A stretch of 64,000 nucleotides of DNA. Origin: Diphasiastrum complanatum. Its lineage: Eukaryota; Streptophyta; Lycopodiopsida; Lycopodiales; Lycopodiaceae. Position numbers and translations under genes: made by a program. A model generated the notes under the pieces. It searched no databases and was not told the origin of the DNA. It saw only the letters and a list, made by a program, of their open reading frames with translations. Position 1 is the stretch's first letter, and each line of letters starts with the position of its first letter. Positions 44,286 to 57,221 of this stretch are shown here, in pieces. The DNA is taken from the NCBI GenBank assembly GCA_029204225.1, contig CM055113.1, forward strand, positions 1,067,973 to 1,131,972. The letters are read 5' to 3'.

Positions 44286-45894
44286 ATGTAAATAATTATC
44301 TTTTGACATATTGCAAACTACATTTGATAAATTGTGTGTCAAACCAAGGCTACCTATTCATGAATTAGTGACGGAATTGAGCCCCTCAATTGCATCCGTA
44401 AATATTTACTAAAACTTACACGCAGGGGCACATAGTAAACACAACACAAAATTGATGGGCTTGTGTTCTAATTAGTTTCTGAAATTTGTATTTTAGGGAG
44501 AATATTTTAAATATTTACTTTGCTAAATCTATGCTGGCTTCTTGTCTCCTGTCCGCGTGGGTTTCTGCATGTCTCATGTCTCCTGTCCGCATGATTTCCT
44601 GCATGGATGGCTTGAGCTGGAAGGGGATCGTACAAGATCTTGTGGAACGCTTTTAGCCAACATAGATTCTATCAGCTATTTTTCATTTTTGAAGTTATAA
44701 TACCATCTGCATTCCTCTTTGAGAGGCAAGTGTTCTAAATAAGTTTTAGTATAGGCTTCGTTTCTTCGTCTACTGAGGCTTGATTCTCTAAAGCAGAACC
44801 CACGCATAATATAGTAGAATGTTCCCACTTGATATAAAAGTGTGACTGTGATTTGTTACAATGCTTCAGGAGCTTAAAAGTTTGAGAGCGTGTTGAAAAC
44901 TTTCAAAACTGGTTAGAGATTGTGCAATGGTTATACGTTGTGAAAACGGTAATTCAAAGACGGCGTAGAGCTGGATATCAATCAAGAAGCTGATATTGTC
45001 CCTGGCGATATTGTTATCCTGAGGACAAGAGCCCTTCCCTGGTGATGTGCGTTTGGTTACATCAAATAATATGCTTGTAAGGTAACACAAATGTAGTATA
45101 CTTGAAATGGCTGTACGTGCAGTAAAATTAGAAAAAAACCAGGCCTTTGTGAGTTTCATAAATTGTGTTTCCTTGTATTCTATTCTCAGGGCTCAGTCTC
45201 AGTGGCACCTTCTTTTGTGCTCACAAGTTTAGAATACATGTAATTAATTATCTTCTGAGAGATTGCAAACTGCATTTGATAAATTGTGCATCAAACCAAG
45301 TCTCCCTGATCATGAATTAGTGACGGAATTGAGCTCCTCATTTGCACCCATAAATATTTACTAGAACTTTCAGGCAGGGGCACATAGTAAACACAACACA
45401 AAATTGAGTGCTTGTGTTCTAATAAATTTCTGGAATTTGTATGAATTTCATCTTTTTGTAATTAAGTTGAATTCTGAACCTGCCATGTATCTAAAACATA
45501 TTTAATTTCTGGAATTTGTATTGAATTTGATCTTTTATTATTAAGCTGAATTCGGTTAACTAAAGGATGAACCTTATTTTAGGAGAATATGTTAAATATT
45601 TACTTTGCTAAATCTGCGCTGGCTTCTTGTCTCCTGTCCGCGTGGGTTTCTGAATGTCTCATGTCTCCTGTCCGCGTGTCTTCCTGCATGGATGGCTGGG
45701 TTCCTGTTCGTTTTTGAAGTTATAATACCATCCGCGTTTCGCCTTGAGAGGCAAGTGTTCTAAATAAGTTTCAGTATAGGCTTTGTTTCTTCATCTACCG
45801 AGGCTTGATTCTCTAAAGCAAAACCCACGCATAATATAGTAGAATGTTCCCACTTGATATAAAAGTGTGACTGTGATTTGTTACAACGCTTCAG

Positions 45895-46110
45895 GAGCTT
45901 AAAAGTTTGAGAGCGGTTTGAAAACTTTCAAGACTGGTTAGAGATCGTGCAACGGTTATACGTCGTGAGAACGGTAATTTTAAAGACGGTGTAGAGCTAG
46001 ATATCAATCAAGAAGCTGATATTGTCCCTGGCGATATTGTTATCCTGAGGACAAGGGCCCTTCTTCCTGGTGATGTGCGTTTGGTTACATCAAATAATCT
46101 GCTTGTAAGG
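45895..46110 (+). pseudogene. P-type ATPase exon, unit 3 (variant A)
   Basis: Same exon with frame intact apart from the shared TGA: RDRATVIRRENGNFKDGVEL, EADIVPGDIVILRTRALLPG and DVRLVTSNNLLV. Its distinctive substitutions are also found in unit 8. Confidence 0.65.
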
Positions 46111-48585
46111 TAACACAAATGTAGTATATTGGAAATGGCTGTACGTGTAGTATTAGCAGAAATAAACCAGGACTTTGTGAGTTTCATTAATTGCGTTTCC
46201 TCGTATTCTATTCTCAGGGCTCAGTCCCAGTGGCACCTTCTTTTGTGCTCACAAGTTTAGAATACATGTAATTAATTATCTTCTGAGATATTGCAAACTA
46301 CATTTGATAAATTGTGCATCAAACCAAGGCTGCCTGATCATGAATTAGTGACGGAATTGAGCTCCTCATTTGCACCCGTAATTATTTACTAGAACTTACA
46401 GGCAGGGGCTATAGTAAACACAACACAAAATTGATGAGCTTGTGTTCTAATTAGTTTCTAGAATTTGTATTTTAGGGCGAATATTTTAAATATTTACTTT
46501 GCTAAATTTGCGCTGGCTTCTTTTCTCATGTCCGCGTGGGTTTCATCATGTCTCATGTCTCCTGTCCGCATGGTTTCCTGCATGGATGGCTGGGTTCCTG
46601 TTCGCATGCACGCAAAGCAGCTGGAAGGGGATCGTACAAGATCTTGTGGAACGCTTTTAGCCAACATAGATTATATCAGTTGATTTTCATTTTTAAGTTA
46701 TAATACCATCTGCGTTTTGCATTGAGAAGCAAGTGTTCTAAATAAGTTTCAGTATAGGCTTTGTTTCTTTGTCTACCGAGGTTGATTCTCTAAAGCAGAA
46801 CCCACGTATAATATAGTAGAATGTTGCCACTTGATATAAAATTGTGACTATGATTTGTTACAATGCTTCAGGAGCTTAAAAGTTTGAGAGCGGTTTGAAA
46901 ACTTTCAAAACTGGTTAGAGATCGTGCAACGGTTATACGTCGTAAGAACGGTAATTCTAAAGATGGTAATTATCTTCTGAGATATTGCAAACTACATTTG
47001 ATAAATTGTGAGTCAAACCAAGGCTGCCTAATCATGAAGTAGTGACGGAATTGAGCTCCTCATTTGCACCCATATATATTTACTAAAACTTACAGGCAGG
47101 GGCTATAGTAAACACAACACAAAATTGATGAGCTTGTGTTCTAATTAGTTTCTGAAATTTGTATTTTAGGGCGAATATTTTAAATATTTACTTTGCTAAA
47201 TCTACGCTGGCTTCTTTTTTCATGTCCACGTGGGTTTCATCATGTCTCGTGTCTCCTGTCCGCATGGTTTCCTGCATGGATGGCTGGGTTCCTGTTCGCA
47301 TGCATGCAAAGCAGCTGGAAGGGGATCGTACAAGATCTTGTGGAATGCTTTTAGCCAACATAGATTATATCAGTTGATTTTCATTTTTAAGTTATAATAC
47401 CATCTGCGTTTTGCATTGAGAGGCAAGTGTTCTAAATAAGTTCCAGTATAGGCTTTGTTTCTTCGTCTACCGAGGCTTGATTCTCTAAAGCAAAACCCAC
47501 GCATAATATAATAGAATGTTCCCACTTGATATAAAAGTGTGACTGTGATTTGTTACAATGCTTCAGGAGCTTAAAAGTTTGAGAGCGGTTTGAAAACTTT
47601 CAAAACTGGTTAGAGATCGTGCAATGGTTATACATTGTGAAAACGGTAATTTAAAGACGGCGTAGAGCTAGATATCAATCAATAAGCTGATATTGTCCCT
47701 AGCGATATTGTTATCCAGAGGACAAGAGCCCTTCTTCCTGGTGATGTGCGTTTGGTTACATCAAATAATATGCTTGTAAGGTAACACAAATGTAGTATAC
47801 TTGAAATGGCTGTACGTGTAGTAAAATTAGAAAAAAACTAGGACTTTGTGAGTTTCATAAATTGTGTTTCCTCGTATTCTATTCTCAGGGCTCAGTCTCA
47901 GTGGCACCTTCTTTTATGCTCACAAGTTTAGAATACATGTAATTAATTATCTTCTGAGATATTGCAAACTACATTTGATAAATTGTGCATCAAACCAAGG
48001 CTGCCTGATCATGAATTAGTGATGGAATTGAGCTCCTCATTTGCACCCGTAAATATTTACTAAAACTTACAGGCAGGGGCACGTAGTAAACACAACACAA
48101 AATTGACGTGCTTGTGTTCTAATTAATTTCTGGAATTTGTATTGAATTTCATTTTTTTATAATTAAGTTGAATTCTGAACCTGCCACGTATTTAAAACAT
48201 ATTTAACTAAAGGATGAACCTCGTTTTAGAAAGAATATGTTAAATATTTAGTTTGCTAAATCTGCGCTGGATTCCTCTCTCCTGTCTGCGTGGGTTTCTG
48301 CATGTCTCATGTCTCCTGTCCGCATGGCTTCCTGCATGGATGGCTGGGTTCGTGTTTGCATGCACGGTTTTAGCCAGCATAGATTCTATCAGCTGATTTT
48401 CATTTTTGAAGTTATAATAACATCTGCGTTTCGCTTTGAGAGACAAGTGTTCTAAATAAGTTTCAGTGTAGGCTTCGTTTCTTCATCTACGGAGGCTTGA
48501 TTCTCTAAACCAGAACCCACACATAATATAGTGGAATGTTCCCACTTGATGTAAAACTGTGATTGTGATTTGTTACAACGCTTCA

Positions 48586-48801
48586 AGATCTTAAAAGTTT
48601 GAGAGCGGTTTGAAAACTTTCAAAACTGGTTATAGATCGTGCAACGGTTATACGTCGTGAGAATGGTAATTCTAAAGACGGTGTAGAGCTGGATATCAAT
48701 CAAGAAGCTGATATTGTCCCTGGTGATATTATTATCCTGAGGACAAGAGCCCTTCTTCCTGGTGATGTGTGTTTGGTTACATCAAATAATATGCTTGTAA
48801 G
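48586..48801 (+). pseudogene. P-type ATPase exon, unit 6
   Basis: Frame intact apart from the shared TGA. It reads RATVIRRENGNSKDGVELDI, EADIVPGDIIILRTRALLPG and DVCLVTSNNMLV, so the Arg of DVRLV has become Cys. Confidence 0.65.
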
Positions 48802-49641
48802 GTAACACAAATGTAGTATACTGGAAATGGCTGTACATGTAGTAAAAGTAGAAAAAAACCAGGACTTTGTGAGTTTCATTAATTGCGTTTCCTCGTATTC
48901 TATTCTCAGGGCTTAGTCTCAGTGGCACCTTCTTTTGTGCTCACAAGTTTAGAATACATGTAATTAATTATCTTTTGAGATATTGCAAACTACATTTGAT
49001 AAATTGTGCATCAAACCAAGGCTGTCTGATCGTGAATTAGTGACGGAATTGAGCTCCTCATTTGCACGCGTAAATATTTACTAAAACTTACAGGCATGGG
49101 CACATAGTAAACACAACACAAAATTGACGTGCTTGCGTTCTAATTAATTTCTGGAATTTGTATTGAATATCATTTTTTTATAATGAAGTTGAATTCTGAA
49201 CCTACCACGTATTAAAAAAATATTTAATTTCTGGAATTTGTATTGAATTTGATTTTTTATAATTAAGTTGAATTTTGAAGCTGCCACGTATTTATACCAT
49301 ATTTAACTAAAGGATGAACCTTGTTTTAGGAGAATATGTTAAATGTTTACTTTGCTAAATCTGCGCTGGCTTCTTGTCTCCTGTCCGCGTGGGTTTCTAA
49401 ATGTCTCATGTCTCCTGTCCGCGTATCTTCCTGCATGGATGGCTGGGTTCCTGTTCGTTTTTGAAGTTATAATACCATCTGCGTTTCGCCTTGGGAGGCA
49501 AGTGTTCTAAATAAGTTTTAGTATAGGCTTTGTTTCTTCGTCTACCGAGGCTTGATTCTCTAAAGCAAAACCCACGCATAATATAGTAGAATGTTCCCAC
49601 TTGATATAAAAGTGTGACTATGATTTGTTACAATGCTTCAG

Positions 49642-49856
49642 GAGCTTAAAAGTTTGAGAGCGGTTTGAAAACTTTCAAAACTGGTTAGAGATTGTGCAAT
49701 GGTTATACGTTGTGAAAACGGTAATTTAAAGACGGCGTAGAGCTGGATATCAATCAAGAAGCTGATATTGTCCCTGGCGATATTGTTATCCTGAGGACAA
49801 GAGCCCTTCTTCCTGGTGATGTGTGTTTGGTTACATCAAATAATATGCTTGTAAGG
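49642..49856 (+). pseudogene. P-type ATPase exon, unit 7 (variant B, frameshifted)
   Basis: One base is missing near GTAATTTAAAGACGGCG relative to variant A, which puts a TAG right after ACGGCG. Units 2 (exon from about 44871) and 5 (from about 47567) share this type. Splice borders are still present. Confidence 0.6.
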
Positions 49857-50697
49857 TAACACAAATGTAGTATACTTGAAATGGCTGTACGTGCAGTAAA
49901 ATTAGAAAAAAACCAGGACTTTGTGAGTTTCATAAATTGTGTTTCCTCGTATTCTATTCTCAGGGCTCAGTCTCAGTGGCACCTTCTTTTGTGCTCACAA
50001 GTTTAGAATACATGTAATTAATTATCTTCTGAGAGATTGCAAACTACATTTGATAAATTGTGCATCAAACCAAGGCTGCCTGATCATGAATTAGTGACGG
50101 AATTGAGCTCCTCACATTTGCACCCGTAAATATTTACTAAAACTTACAGGCAGGGGCACATAGTAAACACAACACAAAATTGACGTGCTTGTGTTCTAAT
50201 TAATTTCTGGAATTTGTATTGAATTTCATTTTTTTATAATGAAGTTGAATTCTGAACCTGCCACGTATTTAAAAGATATTTAATTTCTAGAATTTGTATT
50301 GAATTTGATTTTTTATAATTAAGTTGAATTCGGAAGCTGCCACGTATTTAAAACATATTTAACTAAAGGATGAACCTTGTTTTAGGAGAATATGTTAAAT
50401 ATTTACTTTGCTAAATCTGCGCTAGCTTCTTGTCTCCTGTCCGCGTGGGTTTCTGAATGTCTCATGTCTCCTGTCCGCGTGTCTTCCTGCATGGATGGCT
50501 GGGTTCCTGTTCGTTTTTTAAGTTATAATACCATTTGCGTTTCGCCTTGAGAGGCAAGTGTTCTAAATAAGTTTTAGTATAGGCTTTGTTTCTTCGTCTA
50601 CCGAGGCTTGATTCTCTAAAGCAGAACCCACGCATAATATAGTAGAATGTTCCCACTTGATATAAAAGTGTGACTGTGATTTGTTACAACGCTTCAG

Positions 50698-50912
50698 GAG
50701 CTTAAAAGTTTGAGAGCGGTTTGAAAACTTTCAAGACTGGTTAGAGATCGTGCAACGGTTATACATCGTGAGAACGGTAATTTTAAAGACGGTGTAGAGC
50801 TAGATATCAATCAAGAAGCTGATATTGTCCCTGGCGATATTGTTATCCTGAGGACAAGGGCCCTTCTTCCTGGTGATGTGCGTTTGGTTACATCAAATAA
50901 TCTGCTTGTAAG
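50698..50912 (+). pseudogene. P-type ATPase exon, unit 8 (variant A)
   Basis: Nearly the same as unit 3 including its private substitutions, with acceptor, shared TGA and donor. Confidence 0.65.
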
Positions 50913-51196
50913 GTAACACAAATGTAGTATATTGGAAATGGCTGTACGTGTAGTATTAGCAGAAATAAACCAGGACTTTGTGAGTTTCATTAATTGCGTT
51001 TCCTCGTATTCTATTCTCAGGGCTCAGTCCCAGTGGCACCTTCTTTTGTGCTCACAAGTTTAGAATACATGTAATTAATTATCTTCTGAGATATTGCAAA
51101 CTACATTTGATAAATTGTGCATCAAACCAAGGCTGCCTGATCATGAATTAGCGACCAAATTGAGCTCCTCATTTGCACCCGTAATTATTTACTAAA

Positions 51197-51670
51197 AAAA
51201 CGTTCTGATAATCTAGGCTGTAGCTCAATAACAGAATTTGATCAGGTGGATTCGACCCTCCAATCACATTTGGATATAATAGCAGAGTGTGTCTACACCA
51301 TTCTCATTCAAAGGCCTCAGGCTTGACGAATGTGTAGACAACACATGAGTAGATTCATGTCAATGATTCGTAAAGATGGCACTGATATAGCCTTTCTTGG
51401 ATAATAGTGACGTAAAAACACTAAACCCATATAGAAACATCTTCAAGGGAGTGCAGGTATTGAACAATACTTTGAACCACAAATTCATGGAAGTGAATAG
51501 AACGGAAAAATCCTACAAGACTCGAGCTAAAAATCCATTTGCAGAGAAAACAAGGCTAGCCACCGACAGGGAACTCGACCACGGATAATGCAATCTGTCT
51601 GATCATTGCCTGCAGGGTCTAAAAAATAGCTCCAGGTTTGAGCATGCTCATTACCATCCATGAACCATTT
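51197..51670. other. Junction between array and CID pseudogene
   Basis: No gene recognised. It includes two imperfect copies of a GTCTACAC/GTGTAGAC motif (51291 and 51330). A 63-codon open frame at 51397-51588 has no recognisable motif. Confidence 0.4.
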
Positions 51671-52519
51671 TCATTGTCGGGGAACAGGAGTAAGAGGTAA
51701 GGGGGGCTGAGTATAGAGACCCATCCCAGGTGGTTGCAGTTGCAGTTGTTGGTACGGCCCAGGTGGACAGCCTGGTGGAAGAGGCTGAGGTGGCATTGCC
51801 ATTTGAGGACTCTGTAATGGAATGGGTGCTAGACCACCTGAGTAACTGTAAGGGACTCCCATTGTAGTAGCTCCCAAGTACTGTGGCATGGGAGGTGCTG
51901 CTTGAGGATGCACTGAGGAAGCTTGATGTTGCACCATGTGTGTCTGATGCTGCGTTGGAAGAGGTTGGTGATGCATGGTAGTCAGATGACTTGGAATAGT
52001 TTGTTGAAGCTGTGATCCAGCTTGAGGATGCGGAGCAACAGAATTATGCTACATGTAGGGCGAACTAACATCTGAGATAGCCATCACATCTGCAGTACCA
52101 TTGGTCTTTTTTCTTGAGGATGTATCCCGGAAAAGTAGTTTGCATGGCTGCTTTGTGGCGGAAAGGAATTACCATAGGAAGTAGCGACCTCTTCTGCTGC
52201 CAAAGATGACAACACGGATGTGAGCATCGCAGCTGAGGATGTGGAGGCAGCAAGCTTTGCTGCCACTTCAGCCGTAGCTGCTGAAGCATCCTTATGCTTG
52301 TTGCCTTGTGTGTCTATTGGAACCATGCTTCCTAACATTGGCTCAGTCGACATCAAGGAGCCGACAAAAGCAGAATGAGGGCCACCATTTTCCAAAGCAG
52401 GGCGATGGTCCTAAAGGCTTATAGGTGAACTCTTGAGCACCTTGTGATGAGGATACAGGTTCTCCCAATCTGGAACCACCACTTAGCAGCCGTTGCCGCA
52501 ACGCCCCAGCATGTAAAGC
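51671..52519 (-). pseudogene. CID/RPR-domain protein gene, terminal exon, broken
   Basis: An acceptor (AGCATAGATTCAG) precedes GCTTTACATGC on -. The reading then gives ALRQRLLSGGSRLGEPVSSS, a frame change near 52420, then AEVAAKLAASTSSAAMLTSV and LSSLAAEEVATSYGN. The last is the hallmark conserved block of plant regulation-of-nuclear-pre-mRNA (CID, ENTH/VHS-like) proteins. A second shift in an A-rich run near 52115 and a TAG near 52050 precede the Pro/Gln-rich C-terminus (PPQPLPPGCPPGPYQQLQ) ending LTPVPRQ and a stop. Intact family members bind the RNA polymerase II C-terminal domain. Confidence 0.75.
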
Positions 52520-53427
52520 CTGAATCTATGCTTTTTGCAACAAAAAGTTTATAATGATTATCAAGCAATCCTTATCACAGTATTCTTAACAAAACTAAAA
52601 GTTTTTAAGGCTCTACGCAATAGCTGTATTGAAAGACTGCAAAGAAATAACAAGTAATAGCCTTTCCCTCAAAAAGAAACCCATGCAGAAAGAAGTAGGT
52701 TGACTTGTCTACTTGTTTTTATGACACTGGACAGCAAAACAATGGCAACTCCACTTGTCCTTCGACCAGATCTATACATATCACTGTTATGTTTAGGATA
52801 CTAACTGACAACCACCAAAAAGTAGTGCAACTTTGCCTCACCAAGCCTGCCTACAACGTCTTAGACCACAAAACCTGATCATGCACAGCATGTACTATGT
52901 GCCATGACATCTTACTGATGTCATCAGCTCCCAAGGGTACATGAAATCAAATGCATAAAGATGTCTGAACTAGCTCTACATACGACATATATAAAAGGAC
53001 CAAGGTCCTCAGTTTATCTCCCTGCAGGTGAAGGGCAGACTCAGCTATGATGAAGACTAGCTACCAAAGAGAAAAGTTAATTGAATGAACTCGCTACGTT
53101 TATAAGGAAAAAGGCCTGATTCATTAGGGCCTCAGGCACCAGTCTATGTTACACGGAAAAGAATTACATTTTACAAAATAAACGTCAGTTGGTTTCAAAA
53201 GCTGACACTCCACAGTATAATGATTACAGCTATTTTGTTGCGACCGTACCTGAAGCTATGTACGGATATGAACAGTTTACGCTCCTACAAATAGAAATTC
53301 CAATAAGCTCCAACCCACCAAAGCATGCATGTACAAAACTTCTAAAACATAACAAAACTTCTAAAAAAATAACAAAGAATGACATCTAAGTACAAGAGGA
53401 CTAAACTCGTACTCAAATGAAAAAGAC
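52520..53427 (-). other. Intron of the CID pseudogene
   Basis: It lies between the donor GATCAG/GTCTTTTTC (53427 end) and the acceptor at 52520. No other feature was seen in it. Confidence 0.5.
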
Positions 53428-53566
53428 CTGATCATGGAGTGCTTCCTTCAATAGTGAGGCAAGTTTGGTACGGTTGGCTTCACTGGCTTCAAGAAATTCA
53501 ATACACTACGATATTACCACGTGTTGCTGCTGCAGTTCATCTGCTAGGGCGGTTTCATTGATATAC
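53428..53566 (-). pseudogene. CID-domain protein, coiled-coil exon
   Basis: It lies between an acceptor TATTCTTAG and a donor /GTCTTTTTC. It reads ADELQQQHVVIS, a TAG, then CIEFLEASEANRTKLASLLK and EALHDQ, like the coiled-coil region that follows the CID in plant homologues. No 5' exons with the CID itself were found to the right, so the gene is truncated. Confidence 0.7.
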
Positions 53567-54654
53567 CTAAGAATATCATGTTGTGATTGGGACTCAGTTC
53601 ATATCAACTGATACATGTACTATATTCCAAAAAAAGTTGGTCTTACAAAAGCTTTTAAGAACTTATAGAACATTAGTGCTGAACTTGAAAAGTGAGTAGG
53701 ACTTGCAGTGCGTAATTAAAAATCAACCGCAATAGATCTTGGTGAAGATATAGGTAACAAGGATAGTTTTGGAAACTGGGCTTCTATCATCTAAGTCCTG
53801 CATTCAAAGTGCCTACATAAGAAACTTCACAAAGCGGTTCTACTGCCAACTATTACCCAAAAAAAGACCTTTGATGCATACAAAACATTGAAAAACTGTT
53901 GGTGGGAGATTATTTATATAGCATAGACTGGATGCACAAATATTGGAAAACATACAAAGGAGGAAATATGTACATTTTAAATAATTTGTAATGAAACTGA
54001 AATTTTTTTTCAAGCCACCATTTCCCATGTTAAGTGTATAGAAATGTTAATATTCATCAATATTGGTTAGTTGTTTGATATGTATTTCTTTGCAAGGGTG
54101 CCTTTTGGGATTCCTTCAGGCTAGTAATATCAGATTGTAATATTTGTGATTGTGTTTTAGATAAATGAATGTGTCTACTTGAAAATTTTCTGTTTTTTGT
54201 AAATTGGAGACAAAAATTAGCAAGAATTTTGTATGGGTTATGGTGAGATTCGTTCAATTATTTTGGATGTGTCTAATGAGATTTAGCCTTCACATTCTTT
54301 ACGAATATGAAAAAAATATGCTTTATGCATGATTGTCGATGTATTTGAGATTTTGTAACGCCATTCTTCTTTGGGTTATTTGCTTAGTTTTATATGTATT
54401 CTGATGCTTGGATGAAATATACTTGCACTACGTATAGTTACAAAAATATAGCATTCTGAAAGTGTTCTATTAATTCATAATTTGATTGTCTTATTACGTG
54501 ACTAAGTTTCTATATTAAGTGCATAGAAAGTAGGTATTGTAACAAATTCATAAGAGTATTGCAATAATGCATATGTACGAAATCAAAAAACATTGAACAT
54601 TTCTTGATTGTCATTGCCAAGATTTTAAACATTTTCTAAATGCGTAAACTTTTG
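53567..54654. other. AT-rich stretch without recognised features
   Basis: No coding signal, PBS or LTR termini seen. It probably includes decayed intron or repeat sequence. Confidence 0.4.
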
Positions 54655-57221
54655 GCCATCCATCGGGTGGAAAATCCTGGTGCATGAATTATTGCGTATT
54701 ATTGTTGGTGGAAAATCTAACACTAGTACGTGATTTAGTTGTAGTTCTAGGTACACAATAAACTTTAATTGAGCGTCAAACTTGCACAAGAACTAACAGC
54801 AACAAATAGTTTGTAATTAGTTCCCTTTTGACGCTTTGTTGATGAGATTATGGCATTCATATTCTTTGCAAATATGAAAAAAAAATTGAGCCCGAAATGT
54901 GTTTTATTCATGCACGTCATCGTATTTAAGCTTCTTAGTCATTTTCCTTTTAGGTTTTTTGCTTCTGCATGTATTGTGATAGTTCGATATATTGTGGCCG
55001 TGTAATGAATATGTGGGTATTGTAACAATGCGTGTATACGAAATAAAAAATATCGATCATTATTTGATTGCCATGACTAGAATTTTGTCACTCTTTTTAA
55101 CCTACAGGCTTTTGCCCATGCATTGGGTGGGAAACCCTCGTGCTTGAAATATTACATACTACTGTTGGTGGAAAATTCAACACTATTAAGTGATTGTTGT
55201 AGATAGATAGTAAACTTTAATTGAGCTTAGAACTTACATATACCACAACAAATATTTTGTAATTAGGTACTTTGAACGTACTATTGATGAGATTATGGTG
55301 TTTTGCCCGTTCCTTTACTGCTATTGCCAAGACATTGTCAATGTTTTTAACGTAAAAGCTTTTGGCCATGCATCAAGTAGAAAATCATCGTGCACGTAAT
55401 ATTATACTTTTGGTAGAAAAGCTCACACTATCACGTGCTATAATTGCGGTTACATTAATAGGGTTTAGGGTGTGGGTGTGCATGTGTGCGTGTGCCTGTA
55501 GGTATGGTGCCAATCGTTTGTGTTCCACGCTTACTAGTTCATGCTACCCTAATTTGAAGTACTTTGATTTATGTTTCATGCTTGCTAGTACATGGTACTC
55601 TCATTTGTAGAATCTTAATTTATTCATGCTACTTTAATTTGTAGGATTTTAGTTTTTACGGTATGTATTGGTTATGTTTTATGGTTAGAGAGAGAGAGAG
55701 AGAGCATGAAAGAGTTCAAGGTAACCACAACTCTCAATTCCGTTAAAGGCTGGTGCGAATGCTTCTTGCTGGACGATCAATTTCAGAAGAAAGCCCTAAC
55801 GCCGCAGGGAGGGAGCATGTGGTGACATTCTGGAATAGGATATAATTGTATGTTCAAGAGTTTTGATTAACACTCTATTATGTTCTCTCTTTTCTCCCTC
55901 TTCGTGAGGGTTTACGGTTTACGTGCATGTAAGTATGATGTCATTTGTTTATGTTCCACGCTTGCTAGTTCATACTACCATAATCCATAGTATACTGATT
56001 TATGTTTCATGGTTACTAGTTCATGCTAAGCTAATTTGTAGAGTCTTAATTTATGCATGGTCCGTTAGTTTACAAGAACTTAATTTATGTTTTGGCATCC
56101 ATCAAGTGGAAAACCCTGGTGCATGAAATATTGCGTACTGATGTTGGTGGAAGACCCAACACTATCACGTAATAGAATTGCAATTGTGGGTGAATGTTAA
56201 ACTGTAACTGAGCTCGGGACTTATATGATTAATACTGATAAACACTTCGTAATTAGTTTACAATGAACGTACTGTTAATAGGAATATGGTGTTCGCATTC
56301 TTTACTAATATGAAAAAAAAAAAACGAGCACGTTATATGATTTATCCATATATGTCAATGTATCTGAGCTTTTTAAAGCCATTTTCTTTTTAAGTCATTT
56401 GCTTTTACATGTACTGGTAGTTAGGTGCAACAAAGTGAAACCACTTACGTTTGTCAAAAACAAAAAAACTATGTTGTATGTATCTATTTCATAATATTAC
56501 TATATTATTGTGCGCCAAGGTTTTTGTCTTGGATTCATAGTAGATGGGTTTTTTTTTAAACTAGGTGCAAACAAGTAAATTGTATTTGTTGCCAGGTTCA
56601 GTTAAAGCTACAGTACATAGATTTTGTCTCATTGCACTACTTAGATAGATTTAATATTGGGATATATTTTGCATGTCATTGTATTGACATTTCCAAAAGC
56701 CAATCAGATATCAATTAACATCATCGAATACTGTATATAAATAGTGTCGTCATTTTGTTGCGGACAAATGTGGACTGTACTATAGGTGCTAGACTGCAAT
56801 ATCTGATCGGGTTTCATGTAGTTGTAATGCTAAAAAAAACAAGTCTTAGTTTATGCATGGTACATTAATTTAGAGGAACTTAATTTATGTTTTGGCATCC
56901 ATCAGGTGGAAAACCTTGGTGCATGAAATATTACGTACTGATGTTGGTGGAAGATCCAACACTATTACGTAATAGAATTGCAATTGTAGGTGAATCTTAA
57001 ACTCTAACTGAGCTCAGGACTTGTATGATTAATACTAATAAACACTTCGTAATTAGTATACAATGAACGTACTGTTAATAGGAATATGGTGTTCGCATTC
57101 TTTACTAATATGAAAAAAAAACTAGCATGTTATACGATTTATCAATATATATTAATGTATTTGAGCTTTTTAAAGCCATTTTCTTTTTAAGACATTTTCA
57201 TTCACATGTACTGGTAGTTAG
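54655..57221 (+). repeat. Degenerate dispersed repeat, five copies
   Basis: A unit beginning CATC-GGTGGAAAACC-TGGTGCATGAA-TATT with TGTTGGTGGAA downstream occurs at about 54662, 55125, 55371 (partial), 56099 and 56898. It is followed about 150 bases later by GAACGTACTGTTAATAG and a poly-A run. The last two copies are most alike and about 800 bases apart. No coding capacity was seen. The class is unknown: a helitron- or MITE-type remnant and a local duplication are both possible. Confidence 0.6.
55687..55705 (+). repeat. Short (AG)n microsatellite
   Basis: AGAGAG tract of about 18 bases after GGTT. Confidence 0.8.

Larger units (their letters stand above)
43361..51196 (+). repeat. Tandem array of eight ~1-kb units with a P-type ATPase exon
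   Basis: Unit starts (GCAGGGGC...TAGTAAACACAAC) are at 43361, 44422, 45374, 46402, 47096, 48073, 49094 and 50150. Lengths are about 1061, 952, 1028, 694, 977, 1021, 1056 and 1047. Unit 4 has lost about 300 bases between AAAGATGG and AATTATCTTCTGAG. Units 3 and 8 share rare variants (GGACAAGGGCCC, AATAATCTGCTTG, TAGTATTAGCAG). Units 2, 5 and 7 share others (GCAATGGTTATAC, AAAGACGGCGTAG). This points to blockwise duplication. Units 6/7 and 7/8 carry an extra inner duplication of about 80 bases in the spacer. Confidence 0.9.

Noticed and set aside
46465-47377. 72-codon ORFs starting MYFRANILNIYFAK in array units 4 and 5
   Set aside because: Present only in neighbouring near-identical units and closed in others; spacer sequence by position.
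43361-51196. CRISPR array or bacterial repeat interpretation
   Set aside because: Units are ~1 kb with no short repeat/spacer alternation, and they contain intron-type borders.
51218-51268. tRNA-like A-box (TGTAGCTCAATAAC) and B-box (GGATTCGACCC)
   Set aside because: The boxes are only about 25 bases apart, too close for a tRNA, and no acceptor stem forms.
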